64,000 bases of DNA, taken from Xiphophorus maculatus (lineage: Eukaryota > Chordata > Actinopteri > Cyprinodontiformes > Poeciliidae). The stretch's first letter is position 1; each line of letters begins with the position of its first letter. Positions 53,906 through 64,000 of the stretch are shown piece after piece. The position numbers were made by a program, and so were the translations under genes. Location: NCBI RefSeq assembly GCF_002775205.1, contig NC_036447.1, positions 25,340,501-25,404,500 of the forward strand. Reading direction: 5' to 3'. The notes below the pieces were generated by a model. That model searched no databases and had not been told where the DNA came from. It was given only the letters and a program-made list of their open reading frames with translations.

Positions 53906-54944
53906 TATGGAAGTAAATATGTGCCATCAGAATTTGAATAAAAAATGCCTCTGAAATTTGAATGTTGAATATTAGTGCTTACTTTTTCAGTGTTAAAATA
54001 AATTCAGAATATATTTTTAACCTAAAAAAAAATTCAGTGTCATTATTTGTACATGATTGCAATTTTCATTTATTAAAAAGATTCACATTCCTATTTCAAA
54101 GTGATCAAATTTTCAATAAACATATTTTTCACAGTTTAAATTTTCAGTGTTAAAAAATTCAGCATATAAAAACTTTCAACTTTTCAAAATTCGAATGCAA
54201 TATTTTCAGTGTCCTCCAATTCAACTTGCTCAAATTCGCTGTCTCAAATTCAGCGTCTAAAAATTCGCTGTAAAAATGGCGAGGTTACTTCAGGTCACAG
54301 ACATTAGCAATGGATGTCAGATTCCAGGACCCAGCTAATCACGTGACGCAACCGTCATATTGAAGAAATACCAGCGTCACCGAGGCTGGCGACCATGGAG
54401 GCGACCGCAAACCCAACGGTGAGTTTAATGCTTTCATATTTATGTAGTATATTTTATTTTGCATATGAAGTTTGATACATTACCTTAAATCTTGATTTAA
54501 AACACGGGTTGGGCCGTTGTTAATCTTACACCATGTAGTGCTAGCATATTACTTCTCGCTACCTACTAGCCCCCCCAGCCCCTCCCCGCTGCCCCACACC
54601 CAATTTACCCCGTTTTATTTCTAGAAGAAATACCACTTGCGCCAAGTCTAGAATCTTGAAAGAGAACTGATGGGTGGCGACTTTCTGGGTTGTTTGATGT
54701 TGTCTTAGGTGAGACGGAGACAGGCAGTCTTAGTAAAGTGTAATTTTTCAGGAGATGCTACTGCTAATGTACTAAGCTAATATGGCTGCCTTGTATGCTT
54801 CAAGGAGGGGCTGTGAACACTTCCGACATTAATTATAACCACAACCGCATTCTGTTCAGCTACTGTATTGTTCAGATGACTTCATTTATGAATTAATTAA
54901 GAAATTTATTGTCAGTATAACATCATCCAAAATACTGCTTTTCT
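53906..54944 (+). repeat. Left inverted terminal arm
   Basis: Matches the complement of 58437-59474 nearly throughout. It carries a start codon at 54395 (MEATANPT) and a GTGAGT donor at 54419. The region before the ATG (CACGTGACGCAACCGTCA near 54340) looks like a promoter. Confidence 0.88.
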
Positions 54945-55410
54945 TATCTGACAAGTGTTGATATACAATATTAATTTACATTCTTTTTACTTTGTGGTAT
55001 AAAACCTCGTTCTGTTACCTAGCAACACTATAAACAACTCCCTTTGTTTTTTCAATTGATTTTACCTCATTTTCAAGAAAAATATATGCTTGTAAGTACA
55101 TTTGTTAACTTATTTTAGATTAAATATCATAATTTAATTTATATTACTGTGATTTCTCAATACTGACCTACTGATTTGAAAGTACTTTTTTAATTTACTG
55201 ACAATTTTTTTGACATGTTTTTTTGTTTTTTCTCTTTTCAAGGAACTTTTGCTGGATCATATTTTTGATAGACTCCGTGATCATTTGGAGTATGTTCTTG
55301 AACGTATGCCCCTGGATCTGGATCTCCTGGACTTTATCTGCACTCAAGAACTAGTTTTTTCAAATCCAGAATCAGTTAGGATCACCACCACAGCTAGAGG
55401 ATCGGACTGA
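54395..55410 (+). CDS. 63-residue two-exon protein of the TIR element
   Basis: Exon 1, 54395-54418, encodes MEATANPT inside the left arm. Exon 2, 55243-55410, joins in phase 0 after a TTTTCAAG acceptor and begins ELLLDHIFDRLRDHLEYVLE. The product is acidic, probably helical in its first half, and ends TTARGSD before the stop. No domain is recognised. The short C-terminus could mean that the frame is a remnant of a longer protein. The same exon 1 exists in the right arm for the opposite gene. No start other than 54395 makes sense of the splice. Confidence 0.55.
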
Positions 55411-56120
55411 CGTTTCCTTCTGTGCAGTCCCGTTCTGTTTAGGATCCTGCTCAGAGTGTGCATGCTATTATTGGTTTCAACCACAGTGCAAAGCAGCATC
55501 CGTATCTCCGTGTTTTAGGCTAAACATGAAGGGAAACTCGACCAAGTCCTGTTAGCCACTGTACTAGCCTAGCATAATACCGCCACTTCCTGGACATAAA
55601 ATTATCATGTTTATACAAGATGCATATCATGTTTTAACAGGATAACTATCACGTTTCAATAAGATACGTATGACGTTATAACGTGATAGCGCTTGATTTT
55701 TTCCCCCTGGATTATAGCAATAAGCTTCCGTACCAGTTTCAAAATTCACCATTTATGAAATGTAAAGCAAAATGCTGATCATGTTACCACAAAGGTGAAT
55801 TTTAGTGTCTTTATGGTAGACATGTTTAAGAACTAAAATGTTCTAAATTTGTAATTTGATTGTTTTTTCTTTACTCAAAAGGAACCTAGTAGGTACATTT
55901 GTACATTGTTCTAGGACTTTAAATTTCTTGCATTACAAGAATCAGAAAAAAGTTTTGTTTGTCTTATGTAATTTATTTTCTAATACTTCAAGCATATATG
56001 AACTCATCTAAGTACATTCAATAAAATTTTGCATAAAAAACAATTTCAGTTTCATATTTAAAACTGCATGTACAAACAGTACTGACTCAGAGAAATGAAA
56101 TACCTACTCTGAACATTGTC

Positions 56121-56390
56121 ACTCTAGTTCCTCTAGTTTTGAATGTGACAAAACTAGAGGAACTAGAGTAACACGGTACTCTAATGAGTAATACATATGA
56201 TTACTATGTATCATATGTATTACATAGTAATCATTCATTCATATGAATACATATGAATGTATTCATATGAATGAATACATTCATATGTATCGAATTCATA
56301 TTCAATACATATGAATATGAATTCAATACATTCATATGTATTGAATCACATGTTCAATACATATGATTATATGTAATCATCTGACAAAAT
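56121..56390. other. Palindrome cluster between the convergent genes
   Basis: A perfect 21-bp stem (56121-56141 with 56149-56169, 7-base loop) is followed by some 220 bases of overlapping CATATGAATAC/GTATTCATATG palindromes. It is placed exactly where the plus and minus transcription units of the element would meet. An AATAAA at 56020 could end the plus unit. Confidence 0.75.
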
Positions 56391-56509
56391 CAGAAAATTG
56401 AATTGATTCTACATTTCAACAAAACTTTCATTTTAACAAAGCTGCTTCACAAACAAAGAACTGCTACAGCTTAAATGTAGAGTTTTTTTTTTTTAATAGG
56501 TCGATCATT

Positions 56510-58986
56510 CAAAGCAAGCCAAAGCCAGTTTGCGTAGAGCAAATACATGCTAACAACTCATCACTGAAAGATTTGTAACTCCTGTAGTGACAAGGAATTC
56601 TTAGCGTTTCGTAGCAAGTGGCAGCTGTTGGGTATTTTCCATGAACAATCTCCACAGACAGACTTGACGGCAGATTTTCCTATCCGGTCCAGAATTTGAT
56701 CATGTCTTTCAGTTCAGGTGGTGTGGCTTTGGAAGAGAACAAAGCCACAATCACATTTTCAATTCTAATTTATCATACATCCGCAACATATGGATAACTT
56801 AGTATGTTTGTAAGACTAAAGTAACTGGAAATATTCAAGACAGTTTTACTTTTTATTAAAATCCACATCAGTTCTGGAACCACATGTTGAGATAGAGCTA
56901 GACTGCACAGAGAGAACACACAAACATGCATGCAATTCAACTGTTTGAATTTTGAGCTAAGATTAAAACTGAATTGTGAGGTACCACTGCAAGCAACTAA
57001 GAAAAGAATTCTCCTACAGCAGGGGTGTCAAACTCCAGGCCTCGAGGGTCGCAGTCCTGCAGTTTTTAGATGTGCCACAGGTACAAAACACTGGAATGAA
57101 ATGGCTGAATAACCTCCTCCTTGTGTAGATCAGTTTTCCAGAGCCTTAATGACCTAATTATTCTGTTCAGGTGTAGTGCAGCAGAGGCACATCTAAAAGT
57201 TGCAGGACTGCAGCCCTCGAGGACTGGAGTTTGTGACCCCTGTCCTACAGGGATGTTTCATTGAAAAGTTATCTGAAAATCTCCAATCAGACACTGGTAA
57301 CATTACCATTTGCAATTAACTGTTTCAGATATCCTGAAATGTGGCATCTGGTTTCCTTTGAGCAGTCGTCATCTTCATCACTTCAGTCATCTGTTTCTGG
57401 CCAAGTGATATGCTGAAGTACCACCTAAGTTTAGTAGAAAAAACTAATTGCGTTGTGTTTAACAGAAGTTTGCAAAGAAAATGTTTTATATAAAAGGCAT
57501 TTCATTAAAACAATAACAGATGCAACACCATAATTCCAGTTATTTAAATATACCTCTGGACACAGGGAGGCTTCCTCCCTTGGAAAAAGCAGCGGTACAG
57601 CAACAGGCCGCCGAGTTTCCAGTGACCATATTGGGGTTTCTTTCAAGCCTCGTCTAAGCTGCTTTATTTGTCTTGCGACGCGTCCAAGAACCTATTTTAT
57701 AAAATGGTAATAGTTTATTTCTAAACAACTCATTTCATTACAGTCATTGTGCTGCTCTGGTAATCGAAACTAATAACAGGGATCAAAGCAGTATACAGTA
57801 AAACACAATGTGTATAAAAAAATGTAATTCATGTGACACTGAAGATATGACAATCTTTACAATTAACAACTAATGTAAAAAGATTAATCTTTAAAAGTGA
57901 ATCACTTGAGTTTTGCAAGACCTCAGAGAAAGTATGAGACTGTTCCTCAGGATAGGAGCGTAAGCTTAAAAAGCTGTCATTTGTCTGTGAGGCAATCTAA
58001 AGAAATTGAAATAAAACAATTTGTTTGAAAGATTCTACCTCTTACCTTTGATTGTTTATAGAAAACACTTAAGATAAATTGGTGCCAGACTATTTCAAAA
58101 ATGTTAAAACAATGGTAAACCTGCACAATTCTTTATCCTTCTGTGTATCAAAATTGGATTTTAAATAAAATGTCATTTAAAACATAAGTTAAAGAAAAAA
58201 ATACATGCAGTAGAAATGAATGCTGACTCACTGCATGAAGTAACAGCTTCTCAAAAAGCCACTTCCTATTGTTCTCTGTGGGGCAAAGAAGGTCCCATGA
58301 ATATGCCAAGCTCTGTACTCTTTCCATTTGAGTATCAGAGAGCCTGGATTCTCCTTCGAGCTGCAAAAGACATCACAAATGACTCAGAGGGGAAAAAAGC
58401 AAGAAAGAAAATAATGTAAATTAATATTGTATATCAAGAGAAGCAGTGTTTTGGATGATGTTATACTGACAATAAATTTCTTAATTAATTCATAAATGAA
58501 GTCATCTGAACAATACAGTAGCTGAACAGAATGCGGTTGTGGTTATAATTAATGTCGGAAGTGTTCACAGCCCCTCCTTGAAGCATACAAGGCAGCCATA
58601 TTAGCTTAGTACGTTAGCGGTAGCATCTCCTGAAAAATTACACTTTACTAAGACTGCCTGTCTCCGTCTCACCTAAGACAACATCAAACAACCCAGAAAG
58701 TCGCCACCCATCAGTTCTCTTTCAAGATTCTAGACTTGGCGCAAGTGGTATTTCTTCTAGAAATAAAACGGGGTAAATTGGGTGTGGGGCAGCGGGGAGG
58801 GGCTGGGGGGGCTAGTAGGTAGCGAGAAGTAATATGCTAGCACTACATGGTGTAAGATTAACAACGGCCCAACCCGTGTTTTAAATCAAGATTTAAGGTA
58901 ATGTATCAAACTTCATGCGCAAAATAAAATATAATACATAAATATGAAAGCATTAAACTCACCGTTGGATTTGCGGTCGCCTCCAT
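56510..58986 (-). pseudogene. Decayed HECT E3 ubiquitin-ligase-like gene of the TIR element
   Basis: On the minus strand, exon 1 (58986-58963, MEATANPT) in the right arm joins in phase to 58360-58232 (SDTQMERVQSLAYSW), 57996-57922 (IASQTNDSFLSLRSY) and 57691-57554 (RRGLKETPIWSLETRRPVAV). The 3' part at 56745-56510 is a HECT C-lobe: FWTG, then VEIVHGKYPTAATCYETLRI with the candidate catalytic cysteine in ATCYETL, and the family C-terminus TGFGLL. It resembles the G2E3-like HECT proteins that are numerous in fish. The HECT N-lobe is missing, stops interrupt the retained parts, and a MITE sits in the gap, so this copy cannot make a working ligase. Confidence 0.7.
57020..57242. mobile_element. 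hAT-type MITE nested in the HECT element
   Basis: 223 bases with ends CAGGGGTGTCAAACTCCAG and the complement-like ACTGGAGTTTGTGACCCCTG. It is flanked by the 8-base duplication TCCTACAG (57012-57019 and 57243-57250). This is a well-known fish hAT MITE type. Confidence 0.92.
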
Positions 58987-59474
58987 GGTCGCCAGCCTCG
59001 GTGACGCTGGTATTTCTTCAATATGACGGTTGCGTCACGTGATTAGCTGGGAGCTGGAATCTGACATCCATTGCTAATGTCTGTGACCTGAAGTAACCTC
59101 GCCACTTTTACAGCGAATTTTTAGACGCTGAATTTGAGACAGCGAATTTGAGCAAGTTGAATTGGAGGACACTGAAAATATTGCATTCGAATTTTGAAAA
59201 GTTGAAATTTTTTATATGCTGAATTTTTTAACACTGAAAATTTAAACTGTGAAAAATATGTTTATTGAAAATTTGATCACTTTGAAATAGGAATGTGAAT
59301 CTTTTTAATAAATGAAAATTGCAATCATGTACAAATAATGACACAGAATTTTTTTTAGGTTAAAAATATATTCTGAATTTATTTTAACACTGAAAACGTA
59401 AGCACTAATATACAACATTCAAATTTCAGAGGCATTTTTTATTCAAATTCTGATGGCACATATTTACTTCCATA
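58437..59474 (-). repeat. Right inverted terminal arm
   Basis: Near-exact complement of the left arm, including the promoter-like region, the start codon (58986-58984) and the GTGAG donor. Its outer end is 175 bases from the proposed CEP95 start codon. Confidence 0.88.
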
Positions 59475-59649
59475 GCTAACGTCCAATCAAACAAGACCTC
59501 AGTTTTGAATGTGAGCTGATACCGAAAAAAACCCTACAACACCGATACCAGTTTTTCGGGTCAGGTTTGCTATTTGGGACTTCGCCCCCTTTTTTTGCCT
59601 CATCATCCGTTTTCAAGCCCCAGCCATCTTTTTTTTCGACAGTTGTTTC
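59475..59649 (+). promoter_or_regulatory. Presumed CEP95 promoter and 5' UTR
   Basis: The 175 bases between the TIR element and the proposed CEP95 ATG must hold the proximal promoter if that start is right. A CCAAT-box-like GTCCAATCA is visible near 59481. No TATA box. Confidence 0.35.
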
Positions 59650-62600
59650 ATGGGAACCCAGGAGGGAGAGAGAAGTAAGGCTACCACGATTTTCTTTCTG
59701 GCTGAAAGCTAGCGACACGTAACGCTTGCGGCTAAAGTTTGGTTTCTGGATGGCTAATGTTGTCGCTTCTTACAGCTGGACAAACGTTTACTGTAGATAT
59801 ATATATATATTTATTACAATGATAACAGGTCGCCGTTTAGCCTTATCCCATAAAGTTACTGTTAGCAACCATTTAGCAACGTTAGCTTTGTACTTTTCGG
59901 TTTACTCAACCGGCAAAGTTTGAGGAAAACAGCGTTAGAGGAGGCACTAATGTTGCAGGAAGATGTGTGTTGGTGTTACACTTACAATAAATACTGGTGT
60001 CTTTTAGAACAAGACATGTCAATTAAACTTTTAGCCCGAAACAGTAGTTAGTGTGAAGAAATTAGAGTAAAAAAGCAAGCTAGTGAGGTTGTGCAGTTAA
60101 TAACTGTGTTAGACCGATTTGTTAAGGGCAGTTTAAGGAGCTGATGAATGAGGAAGAAACTTAGCGAATGTGCGGATTGGCAACAGGAAGTGAACAGGAA
60201 GCTACATGGAAAGTCTGTCGGAGAGAATGTAGGTCCTACAGATTTTTCAGCAACATAATTTCAGGGAGGGAAACAATAAAGAAGCGAACTGCTGGTCTTC
60301 GTGAGGTTGTGATCTGTAGAGTAACTAAGAAAAGATCCAGTCATACCACCAGGATGTGAGGGAATAGTTATTGAATCTAGTTCTAGAAGATACCTTTATT
60401 TATATTTGACTTTATTTGTGGCGATTAGTGAGCTGCTGTTTAGTTTCATTCAAAGTAAGATGACAACAAATGTAATGTCTGGAAGTGCTGATGAACTATG
60501 CAAAAAATTATAGTTTGCAAAAGTATCCACACACATTGAAAGCCTTGAAGTTTTCCCCCACATTTTGTAATATTATAGTCAGGATTTTAGACGATAAACC
60601 AAGTCGCACTTCACTATATTTGGGAAATGGAGGGAAAAATGATACATAGTAGGATCAGCTTTTGTCGTAACGCTGAGATGTTCAAAGTTTTGCAAAGACT
60701 TTATGCTCTAACACTGATTTAAAGCTGCAATGTGTAACATTGCTAAAACATTTGCTTTCTACATATTTGCTAAAACGATCACTTTGTCGTGTCAGTATGG
60801 GATGAAACAGAGAATGTGTAAGAGAGAAACGAAAGTGCACAAATGCACTGCTCTGGACAAAAACAACCAATGAGAGTCAGGAGGAGGGTCTTAGCACTGT
60901 CAATCATGCTAGTGTTTCTGTGAGTGCTCAGGCTAGTTAGCATGGCCACTAGTGACGGCGAGTAAGTTGTTTTCCTGTAACGGTTGTTTCTCCACCATTA
61001 GCACTTTGAGAAGAGCATACATGAGCATGATTGACAATGTGATGCATTTCTGTGACGAAGTGGAGGGGCTAGATTTTTTTATTTATTTATTCAGAAATTA
61101 TCTAATGACGTACTGTCACAACATAATGATAGTTTTAACAAATATGTAAAAAAACAACACATTTTTTAAAATAAAAGTTACGTACTTTCCTCCTTCCCTC
61201 TCTGCTGTGGTTCCTGTTCTTTCACAGAAAAGCTCGATTTACTCAAAGAGTAAAATAAATGCTTACAGCCTCTGCTTTTAACTCTTTATTTATGCACTAC
61301 ATACATTATAGAAATATTTAAACTACCATAAATACACTTTTTTTTTAATTAATCCAAAGTTTTATTCATATTCTATACTGATATTACTGAACAGCCAGTT
61401 TATCTTACTGAGTAAAAAAAAAAATCAGTATTTTAAATCAGTAGACATAAATAAATAATCAAGAAAATGTAAAAGATTTGACCCGTTAGTTGGTTTTTAG
61501 AAAATACAACTGAGTCCACAGATCTGAAGCTCGGTGGGAAAAGAGTTCCTGGGGCTGTTGTTGTGAAATCTCTGGCAGCTTCTGTTTTCGGCGCCAGTCA
61601 CAAGATTAAAGAACCTGCGGGTAGATCCAAATGTTCTGAAATATACAGAACAGAATGAAAAGATTTCACCCTCTTTGGATGTTTCACCTTTTTATTGCTT
61701 TCACAAATCAGTCATAATTTAGCTTTTTTTTTTTGACAAAAGAAATTACACAAAAGCAACTTTATGAAAGTGAAAACTGATTCCTACTAAATAATGACAG
61801 TTAAATAAAAGTATGTAGCATAAAATAAGTGATTGTGTAAATATTCACCCCCTTCAAGTCAGTATTTAGTAGATGTACCTTAGGTTGGAAGCAGATTGAA
61901 CGGTTTGAAACTGTTAGCCAGACCTGGTGATGTATATGACCCAAACAGAAGTAGCAAAGAGCATATTAGAGGGGTAATCTGGTGCAGAGGTTTGGAGAAT
62001 TTTGAGCAGTGTGAAGCGAATAGATAGAAGGAAAACCATGGAAAAGGTTCACAGACTGGATAAAATGGAACTGAATCGAAAAGAAGTGATGTTCCCGATG
62101 CTAAAACTAAGCCTTCCCTGTATTATTGAACAAAAGTAATCCTCTGTCTGAGAGTTACATAAATGAGTTATGTAAACCTTAAAATCCGGTCAAAAAAAAA
62201 AAAAAAAGAACACGTGCTTAAACAGGATTGCTGTTCTGGATTTGGTTATTGTTTGGCCAGACGTTCTGATCTTCTTTTCTACCAGCAAACCCTCCTGACA
62301 CATTATTTTTCCTTTTTCTCTGCAGACTGGGTTGATGTGGCAAACAATCTACTCAGCAGGTGTAACGTAAACCTGACGTTGAGCGCACTGTCGGAGTGCG
62401 GTCCAGATGTTTTCGTCACGTTGTACGAGACGATCCTCGGGGAGACGGTTCCAGGTAAAATCAAACTCCTGGGTAGATGAAATATTTCTGGAGATGCTCC
62501 GATGATTTGCTGTTCATCGGCGAGTCGGTGGCCACGCTTTCTCGAGACCTTGTGTTGTTAAGATGGTTGCTATTGGCAAGAAAGGTTAGAGAATAATATT

Positions 62601-63734
62601 TCCTGAAGCGGATGCCCCTTAACTCTTGCCTTATGCAACATATTTATGTTCTAAACATGTTGCAACCTGCTGCAAAGTGTCATCCGAACACAGACTCAAA
62701 CATGCCAGCATACACAGCTGTTTCCAGTAAACAAGGGCTGCAGCTTGTGATTAGTTTAGTTATTGATTATTCAGTTGATTTTTTTTTTGACGATTAATCG
62801 AAAATTAAGAAAAGAAATTAAAATAAGAAAATTAAAATTAATTAAGAAAAAATTGGCACATTGTTCACATTTTTCATTCTTTCATGTAACCATTTAATCA
62901 TATTTTATACAATATTAGAAATGTGTGCAAAAATAAAAATAAAGAAATAAGTTAATTCATTTTGTAAATAGGAAAAATAAACATTTTAGTGCCTAAAATG
63001 CACAAACATAACATTCAATTAGTGAACACTTGATCATTTTTTACAAAGGACGAATTTGCAGCTAAAAAAAAAAACTTTCTATAATGTAAGAAACTCACAC
63101 CTTTCTGCTTGGCTTAACATCTACATAGTGAAGTTTTGATCTGTTTATTTTTTTTGAATGACTGATTACTAATTGGATAGCAAAAGGTGTGTAGAAGATT
63201 TTCTTTTTTACAGAATATTAACCAGGTAAAGCTAAAAATGCCACTTGAGGAGTTCTGGGTAGAACATATTTACAGACAAAAGTGTTTTCTTCTTAAATCC
63301 AAAGTGTATATATTTTTTCTACAGTTTCGGCTTAATTACTCCTCTCAATCTGTTTTATTGATTCTGATTCCTTTTATTGATTCTGTACACTCCAGTTAAT
63401 GAATAATCGATTACTATACGTCTGTAATCGATTCATCAGGATCCAGCGGATTGATCGTTTCAGCTGTACTGTAACCGGCGGCTGAGGAAAGAGATAAAGT
63501 GAAAGTCCAAAGTGATGCTTTACAATTAAAAATCTGTTATCTGTCCTGATGCACAGATCTCCGGATCGCTGGTTTTGAATTTTACCGAATTACTTTTTTT
63601 TTTTTTCTTCCATGTCTGCATTTTAGATTATATTGCGTCAGCGAACAGCCAAGAGGACGATGTCCACAACGTTCAGTCTGTGATCGACTCTCTGTCTCTG
63701 GATTACCTTCAGATCAGCCTCTCACACATCACAG
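59650..63734 (+). CDS. CEP95: Centrosomal protein 95, 5' part (runs off the window)
   Basis: Three coding exons join in phase 1: 59650-59674 (MGTQEGER), 62326-62454 ([29 protein letters not shown]) and 63627-63734 ([28 protein letters not shown]). They give about 87 residues of the N-terminal calponin-homology-like domain and match human CEP95 closely ([29 protein letters not shown]). CEP95 is a centrosome and spindle-pole protein. The first exon is the least certain: it is short, but its length, phase and MG start fit. The donor at 63735 is GTACAG; later exons lie outside the window. Intron 1 (2.65 kb) holds MITE fragments. Confidence 0.85.
60510..60900. repeat. MITE fragments in CEP95 intron 1
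   Basis: TTTGCAAAAGTATCCACACA and CCCCCACATTTTGTAATATT belong to a common fish Tc1-derived MITE. Directly after it, AAAGCTGCAATGTGTAAC starts the repeat type also seen at 31750-32030. Confidence 0.4.
62736..63463. repeat. AGGGCTGCA-type MITE in CEP95 intron 2
   Basis: It starts AAGGGCTGCAGCTTGTGATT and ends near TGATCGTTTCAGCTGTA, with GATTAATCG and TAATCGATT words just inside both ends. The interior is AT-rich and longer than usual for this hAT-like MITE class. Confidence 0.45.
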
Positions 63735-64000
63735 GTACAGAAACAAAACAACACACACATTCCATATTTCTAGATTTGTTTCCTTAATCGTGTCTCTTCA
63801 GCTGAGGGTTGGGTTATTTGCTTATTCGGTGCATTAAATCACTTACAGCAGGGGTTGACACAGCGGGAGTTACCAAAGGATTTTCAGAATAATAGGGTTG
63901 TGACCCTTTAGATGTACGGAGAGCCAAAAAAGACAAAATTACATAGATACATCGTGAAGTAAATAAATGAACCTTTAAATGTCTCATTAAACAATGTAAT

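Larger units (their letters stand above)
53906..59474. mobile_element. 5.57-kb DNA element with ~1.04-kb inverted repeats carrying a HECT gene relic
   Basis: The ends are exact complements starting TATGGAAGTAAATATGTGCC. The arms run for about 1.04 kb with only scattered mismatches. The only shared flank is the palindromic TA, so a TA target duplication is likely. The arms are rich in AAATTC and TTCAGTGT words, as in subterminal binding-site clusters of cut-and-paste transposons. The interior holds a 63-residue two-exon frame on the plus strand and a decayed HECT-type gene on the minus strand, which converge on a palindrome cluster. No transposase is recognised, so mobility would have depended on another source. 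I cannot name the family. Confidence 0.85.

Noticed and set aside
56510-58986. Host G2E3 orthologue
   Set aside because: It lies wholly within the inverted repeats, starts in the right arm, lacks the PHD/RING part and most of the HECT domain, and is decayed.
53906-59474. Polinton/Maverick as identity of the long-TIR element
   Set aside because: It is too short, with no polymerase, integrase or capsid-like gene visible and no 6-base target duplication; a DNA transposon with gene cargo fits better.

Overview
The window is vertebrate nuclear DNA from a teleost fish, probably a percomorph. It has spliced genes with GT-AG introns, Tc1, hAT, L2-type and tRNA-SINE repeats of fish type, and AT-rich spacers. 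A fragment of a tRNA-derived SINE near 29040 resembles ones I associate with cyprinodontiform fishes, but I cannot fix the species.

Layout. (1) 1292-5273, plus strand: a complete beta-2-glycoprotein I gene (APOH), 8 coding exons, 348 residues. (2) 6806-16468, plus strand: a complete nucleolar protein 11 gene (NOL11), 18 exons, 723 residues, one intron with a GC donor. (3) 22009-52966, plus strand: three tandem paralogous type II membrane C-type lectins, called A (22009-27918, 9 exons, 273 residues), B (33387-45904, 20 exons, 508 residues) and C (46826-52966, 14 exons, 385 residues). Each has a short cytosolic exon, a membrane exon, a neck made of many short phase-1 exons of 54 to 69 bases, and a three-exon lectin domain with EPN and WND motifs. 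(4) 53906-59474: a 5.57-kb element with inverted terminal repeats of about 1.04 kb. Each arm carries the same promoter-proximal first exon. One arm leads into a 63-residue reading frame; the other leads into a decayed gene ending in a HECT ubiquitin-ligase C-lobe. (5) 59650 to the window end, plus strand: the 5' part of CEP95.

APOH, NOL11 and CEP95 all lie on human 17q23-q24, so the frame of the window is an old syntenic block. The lectin cluster and the HECT element sit inside that block in this fish. The lectins look like cell-surface pattern-recognition receptors that differ mainly in neck length. Lectin B is longest because a three-exon cassette (63+69+57 bases, 63 residues, nine heptads) was repeated in tandem.

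Mobile DNA is dense: a young non-autonomous LTR element with apparently identical LTRs and a 5-base target duplication (40278-43389), a Tc1 copy (36095-37155), hAT-type MITEs with 8-base target duplications (34712-35162 and 57020-57242), an L2-type LINE remnant, and an inverted-repeat element close to the NOL11 start. All exon boundaries and alignments were made by eye; no database search was run.
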